DNA from: Chrysaora quinquecirrha | Taxonomy: Eukaryota; Cnidaria; Scyphozoa; Semaeostomeae; Pelagiidae | Direction: 5' to 3' | Assembly (NCBI GenBank): GCA_014526335.1 | Contig: JACTAT010000037.1 | Span: forward strand, 14,482,105 to 14,546,104 | Length of the DNA: 64,000 bases | The notes under the pieces: generated by a model | Databases searched by the model: none | What the model was told of the DNA's origin: nothing | Seen by the model: the letters and a program-made list of their open reading frames with translations, nothing else | Part shown: positions 30,001 through 45,000 of the stretch, in pieces | Numbering within the stretch: the first letter of the stretch is position 1 | How the letters are laid out: every line of letters begins with the position of its first letter | Position numbers and translations under genes: made by a program

Positions 30001-33000
30001 TGTTTTTTCTTAGCAATCTCCTACAGTCTACCGTACCTCCTTATTAGCTTTGTTTCCTCCTTCTATCTATTTCTCTGCGTGTACCTTTTAACCTTACAAT
30101 CTACTTAACAGATCATTGCTGTCTTCCTTAACTAAACTATCTCCTTGTTCTTAACCTCCGAGTCCACTATGTATAGTCTTCCCTTCCCTATCTCCTACAT
30201 TCTACCGAAACTCCAAAAATTACACGCATACTTATATCATGAGTTGCTTCCTTACCTTTGACAGTTTACCGTTACCGAATCCACATAGCTAATTCCTTAA
30301 CTCCTACTATCCACCCAGCATGCCGAATCGTTTCCTGTCTATTTCCTTCCAAGACTCCTATCCATTTTGCTTCATTTGCTGTTTCATTACCACCAGCTCA
30401 TCCTCCTGGCTCTTACACATGTAGTCCCTAGCTGAAAGATCATACATTGTTGGTCAACATCTGAGATATGCTTTATAAGCAATGCTAGACCGTTTGGTAA
30501 CATCACAAAACATTGCTTGGCAAGTACTGTACTTCAAAGCAAAAACATCAAAACTTCAAAAACAATTCTTGCTTGTGGCAATCAAACAATTTTTGATGGA
30601 CATTTTGCCAGTACCTTAGTTGTTGCATCTGTTGTGGTTTCCTCACTTCTTACAATCTACGTTATTTATAAAATTGATTTTTATAAGGAATACCTTTATA
30701 AGGAACTAGAGCTGAATTTGCCTTAAAAATAAGGAACTGTTAAGAAACTAGTCAGGCCGAGATATATGGAAAAATTAAGAAACAAGGAAAGGCGATAAAG
30801 AGATTTAAGCAACAATAAGAAATTCTTCTTTTCCTTGAATTTCATACTGTAAGTTAGAACAATAAGATATCAACTGTAGCAAATCGCGCTGTCAGCTCAG
30901 TAAAACGGAACAAAGGAAAGCAAAATTTTTTGCTAATGGCACAAGAAATGAAGAAAAGCTAATTTAAGATTTTTGAGCTATTCAAAAAGTAACGAACTAA
31001 ACGAACTTTGAGGCTCAAACCGTAGGGAAAAAAGGAACTTGAGGCTTGGAGCAAAACTAAAGCTGTTTATAAAAAAAATTGTATTGATGTATTTGGTGTT
31101 TAGGAATTCAGAGGTGTTTCGATCTAAATTTGTTTTACTGTTAAATTTGTTTGGAATTAAAAGAAAACAATGTGGGTCTTATTTTTTAGGTAGCAGTTCA
31201 CAAAGAATGGGAAGTAAATACATCTGACAATCCATTGTCCAAGCTATGTCACACGTGTCGACTGCTTCGACCAATCAGATCCAAGCATTGTCGGATTTGC
31301 AATCGATGTGTCAGAGAAATGGATCATCACTGTCATTTCATTCATAATTGTATTGGTCCAAATAACAGGTTAGTCCAAACTTAAGATTACATTTTTGTCT
31401 AATGTCGGCTCTTAAAGGAATTTTCAGTAATATTCAGTGCATCTCACCAAAATGCACGGGGAATCAGAAAGATTGATGCTATGATCCTGAAGCAAAAAGT
31501 CCTGTGTCAATACAAGGAAAACTGTTTGTTTTCCAGACATCGTTTTTTCCCAAAGGAGAGTTTTCTAAAACCTTTGACATCTTTGCTTGCATAATGTATT
31601 TCCTATCCAATCCTATCTTTAACATGCTACTTTTAAATGATGTCTGCTGTTTGTCGCATGTTGAATTTTTCTTGTAATTTCAAATGCCATCAACTGTTTG
31701 TAATCCAAAGAAGTAAAATCTGAAGAGAGAAAACAGTGCTTCATTTTCAAAACTTTTCGTATTACAAAAGAACATTTTACTCATTAACAAGATTTCAAAA
31801 ATTAAAAATGTTAGGAGTGTGGAATATATAACAATTGTTTGGACTTCTTTTTGAACTAACTGAGCACAGTTCTGTTCTTCTTTTTCTTCATTTCTGAAAC
31901 ATAATTCATTAATTTCTGAACTGTTTTTTCTATTGTCTTCAACTGTTCGATCATCTTCATCAAATCATCATTTAATATTACCATCTTCATCACCTGTTCT
32001 TGCAATTCTTCGTTTAGTCTTTGAGATGTACAAAATTTCAAAATTGCTGCGATGAACAGCGGAATCATTTTCGGGCATACTTAAAAGCTTTTTTCGTCTG
32101 ACACTCCTCAGAGTATGAACGTCAGAAACAGACCGAAACAATAGACTAAGGAGGAATTTATACCCAGATTCGAAATGCACCAATCAGAAAGAACGAAAAG
32201 CTGAATTGGCATTGTGTTTTAAACACCAATCAGCTGGTCGGATACAGCAGGAAGACCAATAGAATTATTTGAAGATTCAAGTGAGAAAACGAACTCTTTC
32301 TGTCTACACAGAACCGGCCTTTTGGTTTTGATGTGAACAGATTCCAAAACTCTAAGTGAAACAAAGATCTTGCTTTGCCAATGATTCTGAAAAAATCCTC
32401 GCTGTAATTTTCCGCACAAATCAGGTTATCAGTAGATGTTGTCCTATGGCAGAATCATGTTTAATACTAGGTTGTTGTTTAGACCCATGCTTGGTTGCTC
32501 TCTTTGCGAAAATTATGCAGGCGAATATTGGTAGGGACATGCTGCTTTATCCTATCACCTAATCTCTGGGAAGTACGACCTACTTACCTGGCATCACCAC
32601 CACGAGAATTCATAAATGACCAAACTTTTTGTGTGATAGGTACGCAATCCTTTTGAATGGATGGTAGAACTTTCCAGTGCCAAAAACTAACGAGGTTGGC
32701 ATGACGAAGCACTACTAGTAAGTTAAAAAGTGTTAAAAAATTAAAATTCAATCTTCTTGTTCATTACTTGCTAATCTTCATCAATCTTCTTGTTTTGTGA
32801 CTTCTTTCATCGTGCTTGCATTAATCTTCATTTTATTATCATTTTTAGACAACTCTTCTTGCAAATCCTTGTTCTTCATATCTCATTCATTTTTATTTTC
32901 ATCCATCAATGTTCTTGTTTTGCCACTTCTTCCGTCATGCTTGCAATAATCTTTGTTATATCATTATTTATTGCTGCCATCCTCACTACCTCGTCCAGTC

Positions 33001-36000
33001 TTCATTTCTACTTCATTTTTCATTTTCATCAATCAATGTTCTTGTTTTTGCTATTTCTGTCATCATGCTTTCAATTATCTTTATTATATCATTATTTATT
33101 GCTGCCATCCTCATTGCCTCTTCTTGCAAATCTTCGTTCTTCATTTCTAATTCTTTTTTCATTTCAATCAATTAATTTTTTTGTTTTGCTACTTCTGTCA
33201 TCATGCTTGCAATAGTCTTTATTATATCATTATATATTACTGCCATCCTCATTACCTCTGTTGGAACTCTTCAGTCGTCATTTCTAATTCATTCTTCATT
33301 TCCATCAATCAATGTTCTTGTTTTTCGATTTCTGTCATCATGCTTTCAATTATCTTTATTATATCATTATTTAGTGCTACCACCTTCATTACCTCTTCTT
33401 GCAAGTCTTCCTTCTTCATTTCTACTTCATTTTCATTTCCATCAATCAATGTTCTTGTTTTGCTATTTCTGTCATCATGCTTGCAATAGTCTTCATTATA
33501 TCATTATATATTGCTGCCATCCTCACTACCTCGTCCAGTCTTCATTTCTACTTCATTTTCATTTCCATCAATCAATGTTCTTGTTTTGCTACTTCTGTCA
33601 TCTTGCTTGCAATAGTCTTCATTATATCATTATATATTGCTGCCATCCTCACTACCTCGTCCAGTCTTCATTTCTACTTCATTTTCATTTCCATCAATCA
33701 ATGTTCTTGTTTTGCTACTTCTGTCATCATGCTTGCAATATCTTCATTATATCATTATATATTACTACCATCCGCATTACCTCTGTTGGAACTCTTCAGT
33801 CGTCATTTCTAATTTATTCTCATTTCCATCAATCAATGTTCTTGTTTTGCTACTTCTGTCATCATGCTTGCAATATCTTCATTATATCATTATATATTAC
33901 TGCCATCCTCATTACCTCTGTTGGAACTCTTCAGTCGTCATTTCTAATTTATTCTCATTTCCATCAATCAATGTTCTTGTTTTGCTACTTCTGTCATCTT
34001 GCTAGCAATATCTTCATTATATCATTATATATTACTACCATCCGCATTACCTCTGTTGGAACTCTTCAGTCGTCATTTCTAATTTATTCTCATTTCCATC
34101 AATCAATGTTCTTGTTTTGCTACTTCTGTCATCATGCTTGCAATATCTTCATTATATCATTATATATTACTGCCATCCTCATTACCTCTGTTGGAACTCT
34201 TCAGTCGTCATTTCTAATTCATTCTTCATTTCCATCGATCAATGTTTTTGTTTTGCTATTTCTGTCATCATGCTTTCAATTATCTTTATTATATCATTAT
34301 TTAGTGCTACCACCTTCATTACCTTTTCTTGCAAGTCTTCCTTCTTCTTTTCTATTTCATTTTTCATTCCATCAATCAATCTTCTTGTCTTGCAACTTCT
34401 TTCACCATGCTTGCATTAAACTTCTTAAAATCATCATAAATTGTTGCTGTCTTCATTTTCTCTTTTCGAAATCTTCGGTCTTCATATCTAATTCATTTTT
34501 CATTCCACCAATCAATCTTCTTGTCTTGCAACTTCTTTCACCATGCTTGCATTAAACTTCTTTAAATCATCATTAATTGTTGCCGTCTTCATTTTCTCTT
34601 TTCGAAATCTTTGGTCTTCATATCTAATTCATTTTTCCTTTTCATCACTCAATCTTCCTGTTTTACTACTTCTTTCAGCATGCTTGCAATAATTTTCATT
34701 AAATCATCATTTTTAGTAGCCATCTTCAAGACCTCTTCTTGCAAATCTTTGCTCTTCATTCTCCATTTCTAATTTATTTTTTATTTCCATCAGTCAATCT
34801 TGTTGTTTTGCGAGTTCTTCCACTATGCTTACATTAAGCTTCATTAAATCATCATTTATTGTTGCTTTCTTCATTACCTCTTCTTGCAATTCTTCATTCT
34901 TCATTTCTGATTTTAATTTTCATTTTCAACAATCAATCTTTTTCTTGTGCTTCTTCTTTAACAATGCCTGCATTCAGCTTCGTTAAATCATCATTTATTG
35001 TAGCCATCTTCATGAACTCTTCTTGCAAATCTCCCTTCGTCATTTCTGATTGATTTTTCGTTGTCATCAATCAGTCTTCTTGTCTTGCAACTTATTCCAC
35101 CATGCTTGTATTAAGCTTTATTATTTCATCATTTTTTTTCTGCAATCGTCATTACCTCCTGTTGCAAATCCTATTCTTCATTTCTAGTTCATTTTTCATT
35201 TCCATCAATCAATTTTCTTGTTTTACTACTTCTTCCATCATTCTTGCTTAAATCTTCATTATATCATTATTTATTGCTGACATCTTCATTGTTCAATTGT
35301 AATTTATTTTTCATTTTCATCAGTCAATCTTCTTGTTTTGCTACTTCTGTCCTCATGCTTGCATTAATCTTTATAATATCATCATCTATTGCTGCCATCT
35401 TCATTACCTCTTCTTGCAAATCTTCGTTCTTTGTTTCTGATTAATTTTTCTTTTTCATCAGTCAATCTTCTTGTTTTGCTACTTCTTTCTTTATTCTTGC
35501 ATTAATCCTCATTATATCATCATCTATTGCTGCCATCTTCATTACCTCTTCTTGGACATCTTCATTGTTCAATTCCAATTCATTTTTTATTTTCATTAAT
35601 CAGTCTTCTTGTTTTACTACTTCCTTCATCATTCTTTCATTAATCTTCATTATATCATCATCTATTGCTGCCATCTTCATTACCTGTTCTTGCACATCTT
35701 CATTGTTCAATTCTATTTCATTTTTCATTTTCATCAGTCAATCTTCTTGTTTTGCTACTTCTTTCATCATTCTTGCATTAATCTTCATTATATCATCATC
35801 TATTGCTGCCATCTTCATTACCTCTTCTTGCACATCTTCATTGTTCAATTCTATTTCATTTTTGTTTTTCATCAGTCAATCTTCTTGTTTTGCTCTTTCT
35901 TTCATCATTCTTGCATTAATCTTCATTATATCATCATCTATTGCTGCCATCTTCATTACCTCTTCTTGCAAATCTTCTTTCTTTGTTTCTGATTAATTTT

Positions 36001-39000
36001 TCTTTTTCATCAGTCAATCTTCTTGTTTTGCTACTTCTTTCTTCATTCTTGCATTAATCTTCATTATATCATCATCTATTGCTGCCATCTTCATTACCTC
36101 TTCTTGGACATCTTCATTGTTCAATTCCAATTCATTTTTTATTTTCATTAATCAGTCTTCTTGTTTTACTACTTCCTTCATCATTCTTTCATTAATCTTC
36201 ATTATATCATCATCTATTGCTGCCATCTTCATTACCTGTTCTTGCACATCTTCATTGTTCAATTCTATTTCATTTTTCATTTTCATCAGTCAATCTTCTT
36301 GTTTTGCTACTTCTTTCATCATTCTTGCATTAATCTTCATTATATCATCATCTATTGCTGCCATCTTCATTACCTCTTCTTGCACATCTTCATTGTTCAA
36401 TTTTATTTCATTTTTGTTTTTCATCAGTCAATCTTCTTGTTTTGCTCTTTCTTTCATCATTCTTGCATTAATCTTCATTATATCATCATCTATTGCTGCC
36501 ATCTTCATTACCTCTTCTTGCAAATCTTCTTTCTTTGTTTCTGATTAATTTTTCTTTTTCATCAGTCAATCTTCTTGTTTTGCTACTTCTTTCTTCATTC
36601 TTGCATTAATCTTCATTATATCATCATCTATTGCTGCCATCTTCATTACCTCTTCTTGCACATCTTCATTGTTTAATTCTAATTCATTTTTTATTTTCAT
36701 TAATCAATCTTCTTGTTTTACTACTTCTTTCATCATTCTTGCATTAATCTTCATTATATCATCATCTATTGCTGCCATCTTCATTACCTCTTCTTGCACA
36801 TCTTCATTGTTCAATTCTATTTCATTTTTCATTTTCATCAGTCAATCTTCTTGTTTTGCTACTTCTGTCCTCATGCTTGCATTAATCTTCATTATATCAT
36901 CATCTATTGCTGCCATCTTAATTACCTCTTCTTGCACATCTTCACTGTTCCATTCTAATTCATTTTTTATTTTCATTAATCAATCTTCTTGTTTTACTAC
37001 TTCTTTCATCATTCTTGCATTAATCTTCATTATATCATCATCTATTGCTGCCATCTTCATTACCTCTTCTTGCACATCTTCATTGTTCAATTCTATTTCA
37101 TTTTTCATTTTCATCAGTCAATCTTCTTGTTTTGCTACTTCTTTCATCATTCTTGCATTAACCTTCATTATATCATCATCTATTGCTGCCATCTTCATTA
37201 CCTCTTCTTGCACATCTTCATTGTTCAATTCTATTTCATTTTTCATTTTCATTAGTCAATCTTCTTGTTTTACTACTTCTTTCATCATTCTTGCATTAAT
37301 CTTCATTATATCATCATCTATTGCTGTCATCTTCATTACCTCTTCTTGAACCTCTTCATTGTTCAATTCTATTTCATTTTTCATTTTCATCAGTCAATCT
37401 TCTTGTTTTGCTACTTCTTTCATCATTCTTGCATTAATCTTCATTATATCATCATCTATTGCTGCCATCTTAATTACCTCTTCTTGCAAATCTTCATTGT
37501 TCAATTCTAATTCATTTTTTATTTTCATTAATCAATCTTCTTGTTTTACTACTTCTTTCATCATTCTTGCATTAATCTTCATTATATCATCATCTATTGC
37601 TGCCATCTTCATTATCTCTTCTTGCACATCTTCATTGTTCAATTCTATTTCATTTTTCTTTTTCATCAGTCAATCTTCTTGTTTTGCTACTTCTTTCATC
37701 ATTCTTGCATTAATCTTCATTATATCATCATCTATTGCTGCCATCTTCATTACCTCTTCTTGCACATCTTCATTGTTCAATTCTAATTCATTTTTTATTT
37801 TCATTAATCAATCTTCTTGTTTTGCTACTTCTTTCATCATTCTTGCATTAATCTTCATTATATCATCATCTATTGCTGCCATCTTCATTACCTGTTCTTG
37901 CACATCATCATTGTTCAATTCTATTTCATTTTTCATTTTCATCAGTCAATCTTCTTGTTTTGCTACTTCTTTCATCATTCTTGCATTAATCTTCATTATA
38001 TCATCATCTATTGCTGCCATCTTCATTACCTCTTCTTGAGAATCTTCGTTCTTTGTTTCTGATTAATTTTTCTTTTTCATCAGTCAATCTTCTTGTTTTG
38101 CTACTTCTTTCTTCATTCTTGCATTAATCTTCATTATATCATCATCTATTGCTGCCATCTTCATTACCTCTTCTTGCACATCTTCATTGTTCAATTCTAA
38201 TTCATTTTTTATTTTCATTAATCAATCTTCTTGTTTTACTACTTCTTTCATCATTCTTGCATTAATCTTCATTATATCATCATCTTATGCTGCCATCTTC
38301 ATTACCTCTTCTTGCACATCTTCATTGTTCAATTCTATTTCATTTTTCATTTTCATCAGTCAATCTTCTTGTTTTGCTACTTCTTTCTTTATTCTTGCAT
38401 TAATCCTCATTTTATCATCATCTATTGCTGCCATCTTCATTGCCTCTTCTTGCACATCTTCATTGTTCAATTCTATTTCATTTTTGTTTTCATCAGTCAA
38501 TCTTCTTGTTTTGCTACTTCTTTCATCATTCTTGCATTAATCTTCATTATATCATCATCTATTGCTGCCATCTTCATTACCTCTTCTTGCACATCTTCAT
38601 TGTTCAATTGTAATTTATTTTCCATTTTCATCAGTCAATCTTCTTGTTTTGCTACTTCTGTCCTCATGCTTGCATTAATCTTCATTATATCATCATCTAT
38701 TGCTGCCATCTTCATTACCTCTTCTTGCACATCTTCATTGTTCAATTCTAATTCATTTTTTATTTTCATTAATCAATCTTCTTGTTTTACTACTTCTTTC
38801 ATCATTCTTGCATTAATCTTCATTATATCATCATCTATTGCTGCCATCTTCATTACCTCTTCTTGCACATCTTCATTGTTCAATTCTATTTCATTTTTCT
38901 TTTTCATCAGTCAATCTTCTTGTTTTGCTACTTCTTTCATCATTCTTGCATTAATCTTCATTATATCATCATCTATTGCTGCCATCTTCATTACCTCTTC

Positions 39001-42000
39001 TTGCACATCTTCATTGTTCAATTCTATTTCATTTTTTGTTTTCATTAATCAATCTTCTTATTTTGCTACTTCTTTCATCATTCTTGCATTTATCTTCATT
39101 ATATCATCATTTATTGCTGCCATCTTCATTACCTGTTCTTGCACATCATCATTGTTCAATTCTAATTCATTTTTTATTTTTATTAATCAATCTTCTTGTT
39201 TTGCTACTTCTTTCATCATTCTTGCATTTATCTTCATTATATCATCATCTATTGCTGCCATCTTCATTACCTCTTCTTGGACATCTTCATTGTTCAATTC
39301 CAATTCATTTTTTATTTTCATTAATCAGTCTTCTTGTTTTACTACTTCTTTCTTTATTCTTGCATTAATCCTCATTATATCATCATCTATTGCTGCCATC
39401 TTCATTACCTCTTCTTGCACATCTTCATTGTTCAATTCTATTTCATTTTTCATTTTCATCAGTCAATCTTCTTGTTTTGCTACTTCTGTCCTCATGCTTG
39501 CATTAATCTTCATTATATCATCATCTATTGCTGCCATCTTCATTACCTCTTCTTGCACATCTTCATTGTTCAATTCTAATTCATTTTTTATTTTCATTAA
39601 TCAATCTTCTTGTTTTACTACTTCTTTCATCATTCTTGCATTAATCTTCATTATATCATCATCTATTGCTGCCATCTTCATTACCTCTTCTTGCACATCT
39701 TCATTGTTCAATTCTATTTCATTTTTCATTTTCATCAGTCAATCTTCTTGTTTTGCTACTTCTTTCATCATTCTTGCATTAATCTTCATTATATCATCAT
39801 CTATTGCTGCCATCTTCATTACCTCTTCTTGCACATCTTCATTGTTCAATTCTATTTCATTTTTCATTTTCATCAGTCAATTTTCTTGTTTTACTATTTC
39901 TTTCATCATTCTTGCATTAATCTTCATTATATCATCATCTATTGCTGCCATCTTCATTACCTCTTCTTGAACATCTTCATTGTTCAATTCTATTTCATTT
40001 TTCATTTTCATCAGTCAATCTTCTTGTTTTGCTACTTCTTTCTTCATTCTTGCATTAATCTTCATTATATCATCATCTATTGCTGCCATCTTCATTACCT
40101 CTTCTTGCAAATCTTCATTGTTCAATTCTAATTCATTTTTTATTTTCATTAATCAATCTTCTTGTTTTACTACTTCTTTCATCATTCTTGCATTAATCTT
40201 CATTATATCATCATCTATTGCTGCCATCTTCATTATCTCTTCTTGCACATCTTCATTGTTCAATTCTATTTCATTTTCTTTTCATCAATCAATCTTCTTG
40301 TTTTGCTACTTCTTTCATCATTCTTGCATTAATCTTCATTATATCATCATCTATTGCTGCCATCTTCATTACCTCTTCTTGCACATCTTCATTGTTCAAT
40401 TCTAATTCATTTTTTATTTTCATTAATCAATCTTCTTGTTTTGCTACTTCTTTCATCATTCTTGCATTAATCTTCATTATATCATCATCTATTGCTGCCA
40501 TCTTCATTACCTCTTCTTGCACATCTTCATTGTTCAATTCTATTTCATTTTCATTTTCATCAGTCAATCTTCTTGTTTTGCTACTTCTTTCATCATTCTT
40601 GCATTAATCTTCATTATATCATCATCTATTGCTGCCATCTTCATTACCTCTTCTTGCACATCTTCATTGTTCAATTCTATTTCATTTTCATTTTTCAGTC
40701 AATCTTCTTGTTCATTCAATCTTCTACTTCTTTCATCATTCTTGCATTAATCTTCATTATATCATCATCTATTGCTGCCATCTTCATTACCTCTTCTTGC
40801 ACATCTTCATTGTTCAATTCTATTTCATTTTTCATTTTCATCAGTCAATCTTCTTGTTTTGCTACTTCTTTCATCATTCTTGCATTAATCTTCATTATAT
40901 CATCATCTATTGCTGCCATCTTCATTACCTCTTCTTGTACATCTTCATTGTTCAATTCTATTTCATTTTTGTTTTTCATCAGTCAATCTTCTTGTTTTGC
41001 TACTTCTTTCATCATTCTTGCATTAATCTTCATTATATCATCATCTATTGCTGCCATCTTCATTACCTCTTCTTGATAATCTTCGTTCTTTGTTTCTGAT
41101 TAATTTTTCTTTTTCATCAGTCAATCTTCTTGTTTTGCTACTTCTTTCTTCATTCTTGCATTAATCTTCATTATATCATCATCTATTGCTGCCATCTTCA
41201 TTACCTCTTCTTGCACATCTTCATTGTTCAATTCTAATTCATTTTTTATTTTCATTAATCAATCTTCTTGTTTTACTACTTCTTTCATCATTCATGCATT
41301 AATCTTCATTATATCATCATCTATTGCTGCCATCTTCATTACCTCTTCTTGCACATCTTCATTGTTCAATTCTATTTCATTTTTCATTTTCATCAGTCAA
41401 TCTTCTTGTTTTGCTACTTCTTTCTTTATTTTTGCATTAATCCTCATTATATCATCATCTATTGCTGCCATCTTCATTGCCTCTTCTTGCACATCTTCAT
41501 TGTTCAATTCTATTTCATTTTTGTTTTCATAAGTCAATCTTCTTGTTTTGCTACTTCTTTCATCATTCTTGCATTAATCTTCATTATATCATCATCTATT
41601 GCTGCCATCTTCATTACCTCTTCTTGCACATCTTCATTGCTCAATTGTAATTTATTTTCCATTTTCATCAGTCAATCTTCTTGTTTTGCTACTTCTGTCC
41701 TCATGCTTGCATTAATCTTCATTATATCATCATCTATTGCTGCCATCTTCATTACCTCTTCTTGCACATCTTCATTGTTCAATTCTAATTCATTTTTTAT
41801 TTTCATTAATCAATCTTCTTGTTTTACTACTTCTTTCATCATTCTTGCATTAATCTTCATTATATCATCATCTATTGCTGCCATCTTCATTACCTCTTCT
41901 TGCACATCTTCATTGTTCAATTCTATTTCATTTTTCTTTTTCATCAGTCAATCTTCTTGTTTTGCTACTTCTTTCATCATTCTTGCATTAATCTTCATTA

Positions 42001-45000
42001 TATCATCATCTATTGCTGCCATCTTCATTACCTCTTCTTGCACATCTTCATTGTTCAATTCTAATTCATTTTTTATTTTCATTAATCAATCTTCTTGTTT
42101 TGCTACTTCTTTCATCATTCTTGCATTAATCTTCATTATATCATCATCTATTGCTGCCATCTTCATTACCTGTTCTTGCACATCATCATTGTTCAATTCT
42201 AATTCATTTTTTATTTTTATTAATCAATCTTCTTGTTTTGCTACTTCTTTCATCATTCTTGCATTTATCTTCATTATATCATCATCTATTGCTGCCATCT
42301 TCATTACCTCTTCTTGGACATCTTCATTGTTCAATTCCAATTCATTTTTTATTTTCATTAATCAGTCTTCTTGTTTTACTACTTCTTTCATCATTCTTGC
42401 ATTAATCTTCATTATATCATCATCTATTGCTGCCATCTTCATTACCTCTTCTTGCACATCTTCATTGTTCAATTCTATTTCATTTTCATTTTCATCAGTC
42501 AATCTTCTTGTTTTGCTACTTCTGTCCTCATTCTTGCATTAATCTTCATTATATCATCATCTATTGCTGCCATCTTCATTACCTCTTCTTGCACATCTTC
42601 ATTGTTCAATTCTAATTCATTTTTATTTTCATTAATCAATCTTCTTGTTTTACTACTTCTTTCATCATTCTTGCATTAATCTTCATTATATCATCATCTA
42701 TTGCTGCCATCTTCATTACCTCTTCTTGCACATCTTCATTGTTCAATTCTATTTCATTTTCATTTTCATCAGTCAATCTTCTTGTTTTGCTACTTCTTTC
42801 ATCATTCTTGCATTAATCTTCATTATATCATCATCTATTGCTGCCATCTTCATTACCTCTTCTTGCACATCTTCATTGTTCAATTCTATTTCATTTTTCA
42901 TTTTCATCAGTCAATCTTCTTGTTTTGCTACTTCTTTCATCATTCTTGCATTAATCTTCATTATATCATCATCTATTGCTGCCATCTTCATTACCTCTTC
43001 TTGCACATCTTCATTGTTCAATTCTATTTCATTTTCATTTTCATCAGTCAATCTTCTTGTTTTGCTACTTCTTTCTTCATTCTTGCATTAATCTTCATTA
43101 TATCATCATCTATTGCTGCCATCTTCATTACCTCTTCTTGCACATCTTCATTGTTCAATTCTAATTCATTTTTTATTTTCATTAATCAATCTTCTTGTTT
43201 TACTACTTCTTTCATCATTCTTGCATTAATCTTCATTATATCATCATCTATTGCTGCCATCTTCATTACCTCTTCTTGCACATCTTCATTGTTCAATTCT
43301 ATTTCATTTTTCTTTTTCATCAATCAATCTTCTTGTTTTGCTACTTCTTTCATCATTCTTGCATTAATCCTCATTATATCATCATCTATTGCTGCCATCT
43401 TCATTACCTCTTCTTGCACATCTTCATTGTTCAATTCTATTTCATTTTTCATTTTCATCAGTCAATCTTCTTGTTTTGCTACTTCTTTCATCATTCTTGC
43501 ATTAATCTTCATTATATCATCATCTATTGCTGCCATCTTCATTACCTCTTCTTGTACATCTTCATTGTTCAATTCTATTTCATTTTTGTTTTTCATCAGT
43601 CAATCTTCTTGTTTTGCTACTTCTTTCATCATTCTTGCATTAATCTTCATTATATCATCATCTATTGCTGCCATCTTCATTACCTCTTCTTGCACATCTT
43701 CATTGTTCAATTCTGATTCATTTTCATTTTCATCAGTCAATCTTCTTGTTTTGCTACTTCTTTCTTCATTCTTGCATTAATCTTCATTATATCATCATCT
43801 ATTGCTGCCATCTTCATTACCTCTTCTTGCACATCTTCATTGTTCAATTCTAATTCATTTTTTATTTTCATTAATCAATCTTCTTGTTTTACTACTTCTT
43901 TCATCATTCTTGCATTAATCTTCATTATATCATCATCTATTGCTGCCATCTTCATTACCTCTTCTTGCACATCTTCATTGTTCAATTCTATTTCATTTTT
44001 CATTTTCATCAGTCAATCTTCTTGTTTTGCTACTTCTTTCATCATTCTTGCATTAACCTTCATTATATCATCATCTATTGCTGCCATCTTCATTACCTCT
44101 TCTTGCACATCTTCATTGTTCAATTCTATTTCATTTTTCATTTTCATCAGTCAATCTTCTTGTTTTACTACTTCTTTCATCATTCTTGCATTAATCTTCA
44201 TTATATCATCATCTATTGCTGCCATCTTCATTACCTCTTCTTGAACATCTTCATTGTTCAATTCTATTTCATTTTTCATTTTCATCAGTCAATCTTCTTG
44301 TTTTGCTACTTCTTTCTTCATTCTTGCATTAATCTTCATTATATCATCATCTATTGCTGCCATCTTCATTACCTCTTCTTGCAAATCTTCATTGTTCAAT
44401 TCTAATTCATTTTTTATTTTCATTAATCAATCTTCTTGTTTTACTACTTCTTTCATCATTCTTGCATTAATCTTCATTATATCATCATCTATTGCTGCCA
44501 TCTTCATTATCTCTTCTTGCACATCTTCATTGTTCAATTCTATTTCATTTTTCTTTTTCATCAATCAATCTTCTTGTTTTGCTACTTCTTTCATCATTCT
44601 TGCATTAATCTTCATTATATCATCATCTATTGCTGCCATCTTCATTACCTCTTCTTGCACATCTTCATTGTTCAATTCTAATTCATTTTTTATTTTCATT
44701 AATCAATCTTCTTGTTTTGCTACTTCTTTCATCATTCTTGCATTAATCTTCATTATATCATCATCTATTGCTGCCATCTTCATTACCTGTTCTTGCACAT
44801 CTTCATTGTTCAATTCTATTTCATTTTTCATTTTCATCAGTCAATCTTCTTGTTTTGCTACTTCTTTCATCATTCTTGCATTAATCTTCATTATATCATC
44901 ATCTATTGCTGCCATCTTCATTACCTCTTCTTGCACATCTTCATTGTTCAATTCTATTTCATTTTTCATTTTCATCAGTCAATCTTCTTGTTTTACTACT

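Noticed and set aside
38231..39970. 579-codon plus-strand ORF as a membrane protein gene
   Set aside because: It is the antisense reading of the 138-bp coiled-coil repeat, with several overlapping frames open at once, as expected from composition and a period divisible by three.
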